Positions 34,807 through 42,830 of a stretch of 43,871 bases of DNA are shown piece after piece. Within the stretch, counting starts at the first letter, position 1. Each line of letters starts with the position of its first letter. The DNA is from Nitrospirota bacterium (lineage in GTDB: Bacteria > Nitrospirota > Leptospirillia > Leptospirillales > Leptospirillaceae). The position numbers and the translations under genes were made by a program. The DNA lies in assembly GCA_021810805.1 (NCBI GenBank), contig JAJZHW010000005.1, positions 109,153 to 153,023 on the forward strand, given 5' to 3'. The notes below the pieces were generated by a model. It ran no database searches and was not told where the DNA came from. It saw only the letters and a program-made list of their open reading frames with translations.

Positions 34807-35796
34807 TCACTTCTCCCCCGCCCCGTCGAGGACCGGAAAGGATTCCATGATCATGATGGAAAACCGGGTCCCCCGGGAGAGTCTGTAGGTGGTGCGGTTC
34901 ACCGGCGACGGGATCTGGCTCCCTGCCATGGCCATGGCATTGCCCCCGGCCTGCATGGCCATCAGATCGCCCACGTTGTTGCCCGACCATCCCATGGTGT
35001 CCACCGCCTCCCCTCCCAGCATCATGCTGTTTTGAGCCACGGACCGACCGATGTTGCCGCCTTCGTGGCGATCCACCGGGACAGGAACCCCTTCCCGCCC
35101 TCCCGAGAGGGCAAAACCCGTGGTATGGGCCTCAAGCCCGCCCGGATAGAGGACCCGGGTGAAGCGGATCCGAAGGCGGGATCCGGCAAGGCTTTCCGGA
35201 TATCCCAGCACCTTGGTTCCCGGAGGAAGATGGAGAGCGGCCAGCGACCGTCCGCTCACCCGGACGACGACCGGCATCTGGGCCCCGGGACCGGTGACGG
35301 TCTTTTCGGCCACCACCGCCATCTCGCTTCCGGCCGCCACCCGGCGGGTCGAAGCCCCCACCGGAGGCGATCCTCCGGCCGAGCGGCGGATCGCCTCGGC
35401 CTGCCGCGCCAGAGCGGCCGGCTCTCCCGTCTGTCCCAAGACGCTCTTGAGAGCCGAGAGGACAAGCGGGGCGCCGGCCCCCCCGGCCATGCCGCCCCCC
35501 TCCCCCTCGGGCCCCTGACCGTCGAGGTAGACGGTGCTTTTGGTGTCGAGAGGATGGCGCTCCTCTTCGTGTTCCGCGCCGGAAAGGGAGCTCTCGGGAA
35601 CGGCCGGACGGGGAGGAGCCGGCAGGGGAAGCCGGGGCGCCGCCAAATCGTTCCATCCGGGGGAGCCCCCTCCTCCCCGCGCCGAGAGAAACCCGTCGCT
35701 TTGCCCCTGTCCGGAATCCGGATGGCTGACCTTGAAAACCAGATAAAGAAGAAGCCCCACGACGGCGGTTCCTCCCAGGAAAAACCAGCGATTCAT
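34807..35796 (-). CDS. VirB10/TrbI-like type IV secretion protein
   Basis: A 329-residue protein with an N-terminal membrane anchor (residues 4-22), a proline/glycine-rich periplasmic linker (about 35-110) and a C-terminal TrbI/VirB10-type beta-barrel domain: PVVVRVSGRSLAALHLPPGTKVLGYPESL, RLRIRFTRVLYPGG, and the closing GTRFSIMIMESFPVL. VirB10 links inner and outer membranes in the core complex and forms the outer pore. Its ATG overlaps the VirB9-like stop by four bases (ATGA). A run of Gly, Asn and Met (AMQAGGNAMAMAG) stands where the antenna projection would be. Confidence 0.8.
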   Translation of the reverse strand: MNRWFFLGGTAVVGLLLYLVFKVSHPDSGQGQSDGFLSARGGGGSPGWNDLAAPRLPLPAPPRPAVPESSLSGAEHEEERHPLDTKSTVYLDGQGPEGEGGGMAGGAGAPLVLSALKSVLGQTGEPAALARQAEAIRRSAGGSPPVGASTRRVAAGSEMAVVAEKTVTGPGAQMPVVVRVSGRSLAALHLPPGTKVLGYPESLAGSRLRIRFTRVLYPGGLEAHTTGFALSGGREGVPVPVDRHEGGNIGRSVAQNSMMLGGEAVDTMGWSGNNVGDLMAMQAGGNAMAMAGSQIPSPVNRTTYRLSRGTRFSIMIMESFPVLDGAGEK

Positions 35797-36950
35797 TTTT
35801 TCTCCCCCATTTTTTCCAGCCGGAAGACCCGGCGCCCCCCCTCCTGCGCATCGACCCGGACCTCAGCGAGATATCCGTCTCGGGAAGAGACGAGAGGGGG
35901 CGGGTCGGCCGGAAGGAGGATGCGCTCCTTCCCGTGGGGGGCAACGGCAATCTGAAAGCTTTGGCTGTAATCCTGTCCGTCCAAGTAGTCTCTCCTTCCC
36001 TCCCAAAACAGTGAGGTCCTGAAAGAGCGAAGGCGCACATCCTCGAGAACGGCCGGTCGCCCTGTGGCGTTGGTTATTTCGAAGAGGGCATAGGAAACGC
36101 CCCCCAGCGAGGAAAATCCCAAAAAGGTGGCCCCCACTCCCCCCTTCTCCTGGCTCACCCCCACCGGGATTTGAGCTCCGGCTTCCCGCAGGGTCTCGAT
36201 CGCCTTTTTCCTGAGGTCGACCTTTTCCCGGACGGCCAGATCGGCCTCCATTTTTTTCCGGAGGGGGTTGAGGTTGACCACGGTATCGCTCTGGGGGAGA
36301 TAGAAGGTGAGGAGATCGTCCTCCTCCCCCTCCGGCACGACCCGAAGGCGGAAGGCAAACTGCCGATGGAGGGTATAGACGATCATGTTGGTCGTCGTTT
36401 CGTGGTCCCAGGTAATGGGCTTGATCTTGACCCGGCGCCCGAAGACCTCCGCCATGAAGAGCTTCGAGTCGCCGAGATAGACCTCCTTGGCCTCCTCGGG
36501 AAAGTCGATGAGGGTCACGTGGGAGACGGCGGTCCTGAGGGTGTAGACATGGTTGGGATCGTAGACGACCGTGCGGATCCCGGAGTGTCTTTTCTTTCGG
36601 ATCATCTCCCGCTCCCGTCGTCGCACCTCGCGATCGACCCCTTCCCGGATCCTTGCCGGGCTGAAGGCGATCACGGGATCCGCCAGCTCTTTGGGAACAC
36701 TCTTCCCCGAGCTCCCCCGTTCTGGCGAGGGGGGAGGCGGGGAGGGCGGCAGGGGAGTCTCTCCCTGGTCCAGAGGGGGAAGAGAGACGGTCTCGGGAGG
36801 AGGAGGTCCCGGATCGATCTTGGCCGGAAGAGCTGCGGATACCGCGGAGGCCTTGCGCTCGGAAGAGGAGCGGGCATCGATCAGGACAAGCACCGGAAGA
36901 AGGATCACCACGACCGCGACCCCAAATCCCGCCCAGAAGGTTCTGTTCAC
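35793..36950 (-). CDS. VirB9/TrbG-like type IV secretion protein
   Basis: A 385-residue protein. An N-terminal hydrophobic segment (residues 7-25, signal or anchor) is followed by a Pro-rich linker (45-85), a helical basic stretch and a beta-rich C-terminal half beginning VVYDPNHVYTLRTAVSHVTLIDFPEEAKEVYLGDSKLF, the CagX/VirB9 N-domain signature (contact with VirB10). The later part (GVSYALFEITNATGRPAVLEDVRLRSF) resembles the outer-membrane domain that meets VirB7 and VirB10. No VirB7-like lipoprotein gene is found nearby. Overlaps by four bases with both neighbours indicate tight coupling. Confidence 0.8.
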   Translation of the reverse strand: MNRTFWAGFGVAVVVILLPVLVLIDARSSSERKASAVSAALPAKIDPGPPPPETVSLPPLDQGETPLPPSPPPPSPERGSSGKSVPKELADPVIAFSPARIREGVDREVRRREREMIRKKRHSGIRTVVYDPNHVYTLRTAVSHVTLIDFPEEAKEVYLGDSKLFMAEVFGRRVKIKPITWDHETTTNMIVYTLHRQFAFRLRVVPEGEEDDLLTFYLPQSDTVVNLNPLRKKMEADLAVREKVDLRKKAIETLREAGAQIPVGVSQEKGGVGATFLGFSSLGGVSYALFEITNATGRPAVLEDVRLRSFRTSLFWEGRRDYLDGQDYSQSFQIAVAPHGKERILLPADPPPLVSSRDGYLAEVRVDAQEGGRRVFRLEKMGEKK

Positions 36951-37648
36951 CGGGAGCCCCCTCCCCCTCCCATCGAGGGCTGGGACTCTTCCTGATAGCG
37001 GGAGACCCAGAGCCCGTAGGGATTGCCGGGGGTTGGAGCCCCCCGGGAGAGGATCAGGCGGGCCGAGAAGCCCTGAGCCCGCCCTTCGGGATTTCCCTGG
37101 GCGTAGGTGGTGCGGGTTCCGGACACCTCCACCGACCAGATGTCCCGACGCACCGGATGCATGGAGTAGCTTCGCAGGGAGAGCACGGTATGGATCCTTG
37201 CGCGGGAGACGCTCTCCACAAGGTTCTGGGAGAGGATCGCCCGCTTCATCCGGAGGCGGAGGTCCGGGGACATCACGGCCAGCGCCTTCCCGATGCGGTA
37301 GGAGATCTCGAAGGAATCGTAGGCCGTCAGGTTTTCCAGAAAATCCTGAACGAAGCTTCGGGAGATCCGCTCGAGGTTCTTGCGGAAGACCCCGTCGGAA
37401 AGAGGCGTCAGAACCTGCATCCGCCCGTCGGAGGAGAGCCCCACCACAAGGGTGTGGTCCCCGGAGAGAAGAACGATCCCAATGCTGTCGAGAACCATCA
37501 GCACCAGGGCTCCGACCACAAGCCGCCTAAGCTGGCGGAACCCTCTCAGGATCTCCTCCCGGCTTCCGTAAAGGGAGGGGGCGGTCCAGAGGGGGGTCTC
37601 CTCTCCCGGCTCCTCTTCGGGGGACTCCCGTTCAAAGGTCTTCATCAT
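36947..37648 (-). CDS. VirB8/TraE-like type IV secretion protein
   Basis: A 233-residue protein with a cytoplasmic N-terminus, one membrane helix (about residues 40-60, LRRLVVGALVLMVLDSIGIVLL) and a periplasmic domain with the VirB8/TraE pattern (LENLTAYDSFEISYRIGKALAVMSPDLR, then SYSMHPVRRDIWSVEVSGTRTTYAQG). VirB8 nucleates the inner-membrane complex. ATG 37648 is chosen for GAAGGA seven bases before it; a TTG five codons earlier is less likely. The 18-base gap to the VirB6-like gene lies next to a perfect palindrome CAAGAGTTACTCTTG (37661-37675) that contains the VirB6 stop codon. Confidence 0.78.
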   Translation of the reverse strand: MMKTFERESPEEEPGEETPLWTAPSLYGSREEILRGFRQLRRLVVGALVLMVLDSIGIVLLSGDHTLVVGLSSDGRMQVLTPLSDGVFRKNLERISRSFVQDFLENLTAYDSFEISYRIGKALAVMSPDLRLRMKRAILSQNLVESVSRARIHTVLSLRSYSMHPVRRDIWSVEVSGTRTTYAQGNPEGRAQGFSARLILSRGAPTPGNPYGLWVSRYQEESQPSMGGGGGSR

Positions 37649-37666
37649 CGCCGTATCCTTCAAGAG

Positions 37667-38896
37667 TTACTCTTGTTTGGGGGCCGGAGTCTTCCGGACC
37701 CGGGGCTTTTTCACCGGAACCTTTTTTTCGGCCCCCGTTTCCTCCACGGCCTTTTTCTTTGTCACGCGGCGAGGAGAGGTGCTCTTTTTCGAGCTTCCGG
37801 AGGTCGATTTTTTCTTGCTCGTTCCCGTCTTGGCGGTGCGCGACCGAGCCGCCTTCGGACCAGCGCCTCCGGAGTCGGTGGCGGCGGTCTTTTCGGACTC
37901 CTCTCCGGCTTTTTTCTTGGCGACCCTCTGCCAGACCATGGAGGTAAAATCCAGAGGACCGAGGCGAAGCTGTCTCTTTCTGTAGACCCTCTTCCCCTGC
38001 CCCAGATCCTTGGTGGTCGTCCCCGCCTTGAACTCACCCATGCCGAACGGCAGCTCTCCCTTGAGGAGCGGCTTGGAGACGATGTTGTGCCAGATACTTC
38101 GACCCAGGGTTTCTGCCTGGGGTCCCATGAAGGAGCCGATCCCCTCGTAGGAGCGATCGAGAAGGAGATGGGTGAGGATCGGAACGAAGAGGATCATGAG
38201 AACCAGCACGAGGAGGATCCCGATCTCGAGGACCCGGTTCACGAGGGTCTGGGAAACGGGTCCGGTGGCCAGGGCCTGGTAGAGGTTGATTGAGGAGAAG
38301 ATCCCGATCAGGAGGTTGTGGAAGAGGAGCCACAGGCTGATCTCAAGAGAGTTCCTGGCCCACTGGGAGACAAGAAAGAAGAGTCCCGGAACCACGGCGA
38401 CGGCCAGAAGAAGAGGACCCACAACATATAAAAATGCCAGAAGGGCATACCGCACAAGGGAAAAGGCCAGGACGATGACCTTGAGGGCATCGAGAAGAAT
38501 GAGGTAGAGGATCCCCATCGGATCCGAAAGAAATCCCACAAAAGACCCCACCGACCCCGGGATGAGGCTCGATTGCCAGATCCGTTCGTAGAAAGCCAGA
38601 ACGAGGGAGCTGGGATAGAGGGACTGGGCCAGGGCGCCCACCACCGTGACCCCGTCGGTGAACCAGCCGTCGTAGCCGGCCAAGGTCATGAAAACCACAA
38701 GCGCCCGAAGAAGATCCCCGAAGATCCTCTCCCCTCCCCGCATCTTGAGCCAGAGAAAGACGAGGGCGATGGGGAGGCTCACGAAGAGGAGCACCCGGGT
38801 GAGCGAGGCGACCTGCTGGCGCACCGGAAGGAGGACGCAGGGGATGGTCGCCGTGTCCTGAAAGACGAGGATCCCCTCCGCGCCGGGACAGTTCAT
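37667..38896 (-). CDS. VirB6/TrbL-like membrane protein with histone-like basic tail
   Basis: A 409-residue protein. Residues about 30-275 contain five or more membrane helices (for example LTRVLLFVSLPIALVFLWLK, LLAFLYVVGPLLLAVAVVPG, VLEIGILLVLVLMILFVPIL), the layout of VirB6/TrbL, which forms the inner-membrane channel. The last about 85 residues are a Lys/Ala/Ser/Thr-rich repeat-like tail (KKKSTSGSSKKSTSPRR, VTKKKAVEETG, VPVKKPRVRKTP) similar in composition to bacterial histone H1-like tails. GAGGGGGGAG precedes the ATG. The basic tail is unusual for VirB6 and could bind DNA or acidic partners; that is inference. Confidence 0.72.
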   Translation of the reverse strand: MNCPGAEGILVFQDTATIPCVLLPVRQQVASLTRVLLFVSLPIALVFLWLKMRGGERIFGDLLRALVVFMTLAGYDGWFTDGVTVVGALAQSLYPSSLVLAFYERIWQSSLIPGSVGSFVGFLSDPMGILYLILLDALKVIVLAFSLVRYALLAFLYVVGPLLLAVAVVPGLFFLVSQWARNSLEISLWLLFHNLLIGIFSSINLYQALATGPVSQTLVNRVLEIGILLVLVLMILFVPILTHLLLDRSYEGIGSFMGPQAETLGRSIWHNIVSKPLLKGELPFGMGEFKAGTTTKDLGQGKRVYRKRQLRLGPLDFTSMVWQRVAKKKAGEESEKTAATDSGGAGPKAARSRTAKTGTSKKKSTSGSSKKSTSPRRVTKKKAVEETGAEKKVPVKKPRVRKTPAPKQE

Positions 38897-38909
38897 CGGG
38901 GCTCCCCCC

Positions 38910-39506
38910 TCACCGGTACATGATCCATTGGGGGAGGTCGATCTTCAGGATCTCCTGGTCCCGGAGATTCTGGTAGTGGTTCTGGTCGAGAACCTGTCCC
39001 TTGAGTCCGGACCGGGAGGACTGGACCTTGAGAAGATACAGGAGGTCCTGATGGATGGTGACCAGGGTCTGGAACATCCGCCCCTCCATGTCGGCTCCGA
39101 GGCGGATGGCTCCTTCGGGGCTGGCCTGGTAGGCCATGTCGTGGACGCTGCTTCCGCTGGCGTAGGCGCTGGGGACCTGGGGAAGCCCCGAGACGGCCTG
39201 TCCCATCCCTTCGGCCGCCGACTGGGTGACCCCCGAAACCCCCGTGCCTGCCACGGGGGCGGGCAGGCTCATGACGGGAACGGGGGGGAGCATCGGGGTG
39301 GCATAGAAGTCGTTCCCGCGATTCTTTTGCAGGAAGATCTGGTGAAAGCGGCTCATGGACATCCGCATCTGATTTTCGACCCAGAGGATCCGGCTCTCTA
39401 TGACGGTATTGGGACCGGGAAGGACCCCGGCCCAACTCCTCTGGGGAGCCGTCCCCGAGAGGAGGAGTGCCATAAAAAGCCCTTTCCAGAGGTTTTTGTG
39501 ATTCAT
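38910..39506 (-). CDS. VirB5/TrbJ-like secreted component
   Basis: A 198-residue protein with a signal peptide (KNLWKGLFMALLLSGTAPQRSWAG). The mature part has a helical beginning (NTVIESRILWVENQMRMSMSRFHQIFLQ), a Gly/Ala/Ser-rich middle and a helical end (MFQTLVTIHQDLLYLLKVQSSRSGLKGQVLDQNHYQNLRDQ). This and its place between VirB4 and VirB6 match VirB5/TrbJ, the minor pilus-tip protein, but sequence likeness is weak. The ATG at 39506 follows the VirB4-like stop by four bases, with GATGAGGAA inside the end of that gene. Confidence 0.6.
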   Translation of the reverse strand: MNHKNLWKGLFMALLLSGTAPQRSWAGVLPGPNTVIESRILWVENQMRMSMSRFHQIFLQKNRGNDFYATPMLPPVPVMSLPAPVAGTGVSGVTQSAAEGMGQAVSGLPQVPSAYASGSSVHDMAYQASPEGAIRLGADMEGRMFQTLVTIHQDLLYLLKVQSSRSGLKGQVLDQNHYQNLRDQEILKIDLPQWIMYR

Positions 39507-39510
39507 CGTG

Positions 39511-42033
39511 TTATTCCTCATCCACGTCGCGTTTGTTCCAGATTTCCTCGGCCAGGGCCAGGAGGGCCTCTTTGACTGCCCCCTTTTCTTCCAGCATCGC
39601 GGCAAAGAGACGGTCTTCCTCGGGAGAGCGGGCCGCCATCCAATATTCAAGGGGCGACGGCTCGAGCCTGAGGATTCCCCGGCGTGTTCCCATGGAGAGG
39701 TAGCACTCCGAGAAATCTCCCCGGGCAAAGTCCAGGGAGTCGATGATCTGGCCCTCCCGCTCGGAGAGCCCGATCTTTCGGTAGGTCTCCGGAAGAACGG
39801 AGCACGGGAAGATCCACTTCCATGAGGAGTTGCCGAGGATCCCCCCTTCCCGGTTCTCCCCCAGCCAGTCCTCGGGAGACTGGCTCATGGCGACCACTCC
39901 CCCCCCGAACTTCCGGGCCGTGCGGTACATGTGCTCGAGAAACCCCGTCCCCGAAAACTGGGTCATCAGCCGGTGCGCTTCGTCGTAGATGAAATAGAGA
40001 CGACGGTTTTTTTCGCGAAAGAGCTTTTCCATGGAAAGCCCGGCGATAAAGGCAAAGACGATACCCCGAAGGGCCTCCTGGCGGTCGAGCCCCGAGAGGT
40101 CGAAGGCCAGGAGGCGGGACTGGGGGCGAAAGCCCTGGGGGTTGTTGAAAAGAGGGGCATAGAGCCCGGTCGACCAGGACTCGAGGGTCTTGGCCATGCG
40201 AACGGAGCTCTCCTCGTCCTCGGCATCCCGTCCCCGGAAGGAGAAAAGGGTCCGGACAAGGTCGCTCAGGCAGGGGCGCCCCTGGCCGTCGGGAAGACGG
40301 TCGTACAGGTCCCCCAGACACTGCCCGAGAATGCTCCGATGGAGGGGGGTCACGGGATGGGCGGTAATCAGGAAGGTCTCGAGGAGGGCCACCAGAAAAC
40401 CCATCCAGTCAGGATCGTAGCTTCCTCCTTCCCGGGAGAGGTCCTCCTTCAAGGGAAAGGGGTTCAGGGAAAAGCTCCCCGAGAGGTCGATCCGGACATA
40501 ATCGCCGCCGAAGAAGGCGCACATGCGCTCGAAGTCCCCCCCGTTTTCGACGATGACGGCGTGGTGGTCGGGGCTGGCCAGAAGATACTGGTGGAGGAGC
40601 ATCTTGACCCCGAAGGACTTTCCCGAGCCCGAACGGCCGATCACAAGGCCATTGGCGTTAGGGAGCTCCCGGCTCCAGAAGTCGAGAGAGAGGATCTCCT
40701 GACGGTGGTTTTTGGCAAAAAACCAGGGGCGCTCCATGTCGGGGAAGCGGTCCCACACCGGAATAAATCTTGCCGCCTGGGCGGCGGTCACCACCTCCCA
40801 TCGGTCGTTGGCGCATCCGTCCGCCGGGAACTGGCTCCGGAAAAGGGGCCATTGCCGGTAAGGTTCGGCGGCGCAGAGGGCTCCGTCGGCCTCCGAAAAG
40901 GCCCTCAAAATCTCCTGCCCCATCTCTGAGAGCCTTCTTTTGTCGGGATGCCAGTATCCCAAGGTGAGGTTCAGAAGGAGGGGAGCGCTCTCCTCCTCGG
41001 GACCCTCGTGAAGGGTCTTGAGGAAGTCCTCCTGCTCCGCAATCACCGATTCGAGGCGGTAGGATTTGCCGGGAAGGAGAAGGGTCAGGAATCGGTTGAC
41101 GGTGGAGTTCGACTGTATGGCCCGGCTTGCCAGGGGGCGGTCGGGCTTGAAGAGGTTTAATGTCAGGTCGCAGTCGAAGTCGGGACCTTCCAGAATGGGA
41201 GCCAGGGTCTCCCGGTGAAAGGCCGCGGGAAGTTGCCGCAGCGCATGGAATCGTCCCCAGAGGACCTCTCCGTCCGGACGGTAGCACTTGAGCTCTCCCG
41301 GGAACTCCTGGAAGGTCGTCTGAAAGAGGGGGGGAAGAGGACCCCGGGCATCCTCCCGGAAGCCGTCGACCGTGAGAAGCCCGGGGTTGGCCCGACCGGC
41401 CAGATGGGCCAGGATCTCGCCCTCCCCGGGCGAGACTCCCTCCATCCCCGCTCCCGGAAGAAGCGCCAGGACCGCCTCCTCGATCTGCCGAATCTCCCGG
41501 AGTCGCTCCTCCCTCCTCTTTGGAGTCTCCTCTCGCCCCTTGGGAGCGGCGGTGACCCCGCCCCTTGGAAAAAACGAGAGTCTGAGGCGGTCCCGTTCGT
41601 GGTCGGGATACCCGACGATCGCAAGGGACAGATGGCGCTTTCTGGTCGGTCGGATCGCATAGTCCCCATTCTTGTCTTCTGCCAATAAACTCTCGCCAAG
41701 CTCGTCCCCCTTCCAGTCGAAGGGCATTGGACCGGAAGGGGAAAGAAATGGCCGTTCTCCCGGGGTTCCGTGACGAAACTCCACACGAAACTGAAGGCCG
41801 TATCCTGGGGGAAGGTGGCCGATGAGGGCCACAATCCCCCGGTAGATCTGGAGGGTTTCGTCGGTGTCCAGCGGAAAGATATTGGCGCCCGAAAGAAAAA
41901 GAAGGCGGGAGAGGCGGCCACTGTGGCCGACAAGGGTCCTTCCGGAGAGGGTGGCCAGATCGAAGAGTCGATGAACGGCATCGCCGGGGAGTTTCTTCTT
42001 ATTCCACACGATGAACCTTTTCCCGAAGGGCAT
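39511..42033 (-). CDS. VirB4/TraC-like type IV secretion ATPase
   Basis: An 840-residue ATPase that powers pilus assembly and substrate passage at the inner membrane. The N-terminal half (about 1-420) is the VirB4 N-domain; the C-terminal half has Walker A GRSGSGKSF at about residue 463 and Walker B LYFIYDEAH at about 678, followed by the VirB4 segments RTARKFGGGVVAMSQSPEDWL and ILGNSSWKW. The start is ATG 42033, 35 bases inside the preceding gene; a GTG at 42009 with AAAAGG six bases upstream is a fair alternative. Length and motif order are normal. This is the surest marker that the operon is a type IV secretion system. Confidence 0.92.
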   Translation of the reverse strand: MPFGKRFIVWNKKKLPGDAVHRLFDLATLSGRTLVGHSGRLSRLLFLSGANIFPLDTDETLQIYRGIVALIGHLPPGYGLQFRVEFRHGTPGERPFLSPSGPMPFDWKGDELGESLLAEDKNGDYAIRPTRKRHLSLAIVGYPDHERDRLRLSFFPRGGVTAAPKGREETPKRREERLREIRQIEEAVLALLPGAGMEGVSPGEGEILAHLAGRANPGLLTVDGFREDARGPLPPLFQTTFQEFPGELKCYRPDGEVLWGRFHALRQLPAAFHRETLAPILEGPDFDCDLTLNLFKPDRPLASRAIQSNSTVNRFLTLLLPGKSYRLESVIAEQEDFLKTLHEGPEEESAPLLLNLTLGYWHPDKRRLSEMGQEILRAFSEADGALCAAEPYRQWPLFRSQFPADGCANDRWEVVTAAQAARFIPVWDRFPDMERPWFFAKNHRQEILSLDFWSRELPNANGLVIGRSGSGKSFGVKMLLHQYLLASPDHHAVIVENGGDFERMCAFFGGDYVRIDLSGSFSLNPFPLKEDLSREGGSYDPDWMGFLVALLETFLITAHPVTPLHRSILGQCLGDLYDRLPDGQGRPCLSDLVRTLFSFRGRDAEDEESSVRMAKTLESWSTGLYAPLFNNPQGFRPQSRLLAFDLSGLDRQEALRGIVFAFIAGLSMEKLFREKNRRLYFIYDEAHRLMTQFSGTGFLEHMYRTARKFGGGVVAMSQSPEDWLGENREGGILGNSSWKWIFPCSVLPETYRKIGLSEREGQIIDSLDFARGDFSECYLSMGTRRGILRLEPSPLEYWMAARSPEEDRLFAAMLEEKGAVKEALLALAEEIWNKRDVDEE

Positions 42034-42241
42034 AGGCGATCCACCCGCGGATCGTCCCCTCCCCCGACCGTCGCACCCAAAAGAGTGCGGTCATGGAGAG
42101 AAGGAGAAGAAAGAGGAGAAAGAGCAGATTGGCGCCAAAGAGAAATCCTCCCAAAAGAAAAGAGAGGGGGAGCACGAGATCCCAGGGGACCTCGTACCGC
42201 CCCAGAAGGGGCGTCTTCAAAATGTGCCGATAGGACTCCAT
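41999..42241 (-). CDS. VirB3/TraL-like inner-membrane protein
   Basis: An 80-residue protein starting at ATG 42241, which overlaps the VirB2-like stop as TGATG. The layout is that of VirB3: short cytoplasmic N-terminus (MESYRHILKTPLLGRYEVPW), two close membrane helices (LVLPLSFLLGGFLFGANLLFLLFLLLLSMTALFW) and a short basic end. VirB3 partners with VirB4. Its end overlaps the start of the VirB4-like gene. Confidence 0.72.
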   Translation of the reverse strand: MESYRHILKTPLLGRYEVPWDLVLPLSFLLGGFLFGANLLFLLFLLLLSMTALFWVRRSGEGTIRGWIAYALREKVHRVE

Positions 42242-42507
42242 CAGAGCCCGGCCCAGACGGTGAGGGTGTCCCAAATGGCCTTGGACATGAGGACGAGAGC
42301 CCCTCCCGCCACAGTCATGACTCCCTGTCGGATCCCGTCGGCATCGTGGCTCTTCATGGCAAAGCCCGCCCGGGCCATTCCCAGGATAAAGAGAAAGGCT
42401 CCCAGTCCATAAACGACAAAGTTGGCGACGTTGTTGGCAAACTCGGTAATGAGGGGATTCTCCCCGAAATTGTCGACGAAGACATTCACAAGCTCGGCAT
42501 GCGGCAT
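42241..42507 (-). CDS. VirB2-like pilin
   Basis: An 88-residue protein with two membrane helices (about 27-47, NFVVYGLGAFLFILGMARAGF, and 61-82, GVMTVAGGALVLMSKAIWDTL) separated by a short polar loop (KSHDADGIRQ), the arrangement of VirB2/TrbC pilins, though there is no long signal peptide. A strong AAAGGAGG ribosome site precedes the ATG, consistent with a protein needed in high amount and with being first in the operon. Confidence 0.72.
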   Translation of the reverse strand: MPHAELVNVFVDNFGENPLITEFANNVANFVVYGLGAFLFILGMARAGFAMKSHDADGIRQGVMTVAGGALVLMSKAIWDTLTVWAGL

Positions 42508-42561
42508 GGCAAACCTCCTTTCGGGATCTCCTGAAGCAACCGCAATGCCAGAACGTAAATC

Positions 42562-42663
42562 ATTGTAAAAAATAGAGACTTTATTTTTAAAATCAGAAAC
42601 TTCAGATCGATATCGAAGGAAGAAACTGGAATGATTTTTTGTAAGTTATTGTAAAAAGAGAGA
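42562..42663. repeat. Direct repeat ATTGTAAAAA(AT/G)AGAGA, two copies
   Basis: ATTGTAAAAAATAGAGA (42562-42578) and ATTGTAAAAAGAGAGA (42648-42663) are 86 bases apart in the leader of the secretion operon, with an extra TTGTAA at 42639. The reverse complement of the core occurs at 32337-32348 beyond the other end of the accessory block. Possible regulator-binding sites. Confidence 0.4.
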
Positions 42664-42695
42664 ATGTTCGAGAAGCAGATCTGAACGAATGAGCA

Positions 42696-42710
42696 TGATA
42701 ATCACTGTCA
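42696..42710. promoter_or_regulatory. Fur-box-like site
   Basis: TGATAATCACTGTCA matches the 7-1-7 Fur core TGATAATnATTATCA at 12 of 14 informative bases. It lies about 190 bases upstream of the VirB2-like start and about 385 bases upstream of icd. Function inferred from motif only. Confidence 0.35.
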
Positions 42711-42803
42711 ATGAAAAGTCGGTTTGCCGTCTTGCCAAGGGAAAGATGTGCGTGTAGAATTCATAAGATTGAAAATTTGGAGCGTTTATGCACGAATTTC
42801 GAG

Positions 42804-42830
42804 CGACTTCGCACTTCATTGCGGAAGTCG
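42804..42830. repeat. Inverted repeat between secretion operon and icd
   Basis: CGACTTC (42804-42810) and GAAGTCG (42824-42830) form a 7-base stem with a 13-base loop, extendable by a GC pair with one bulge. No T-run follows on either strand, so an operator or RNA hairpin is likelier than a terminator. Confidence 0.4.

Noticed and set aside
37661-37675. Perfect palindrome CAAGAGTTACTCTTG between the VirB6-like and VirB8-like genes
   Set aside because: It contains the VirB6 stop codon and the spacer before VirB8; with a 3-base loop and no T-run it is too small to call a terminator and may be chance. Mentioned under the VirB8-like gene only.
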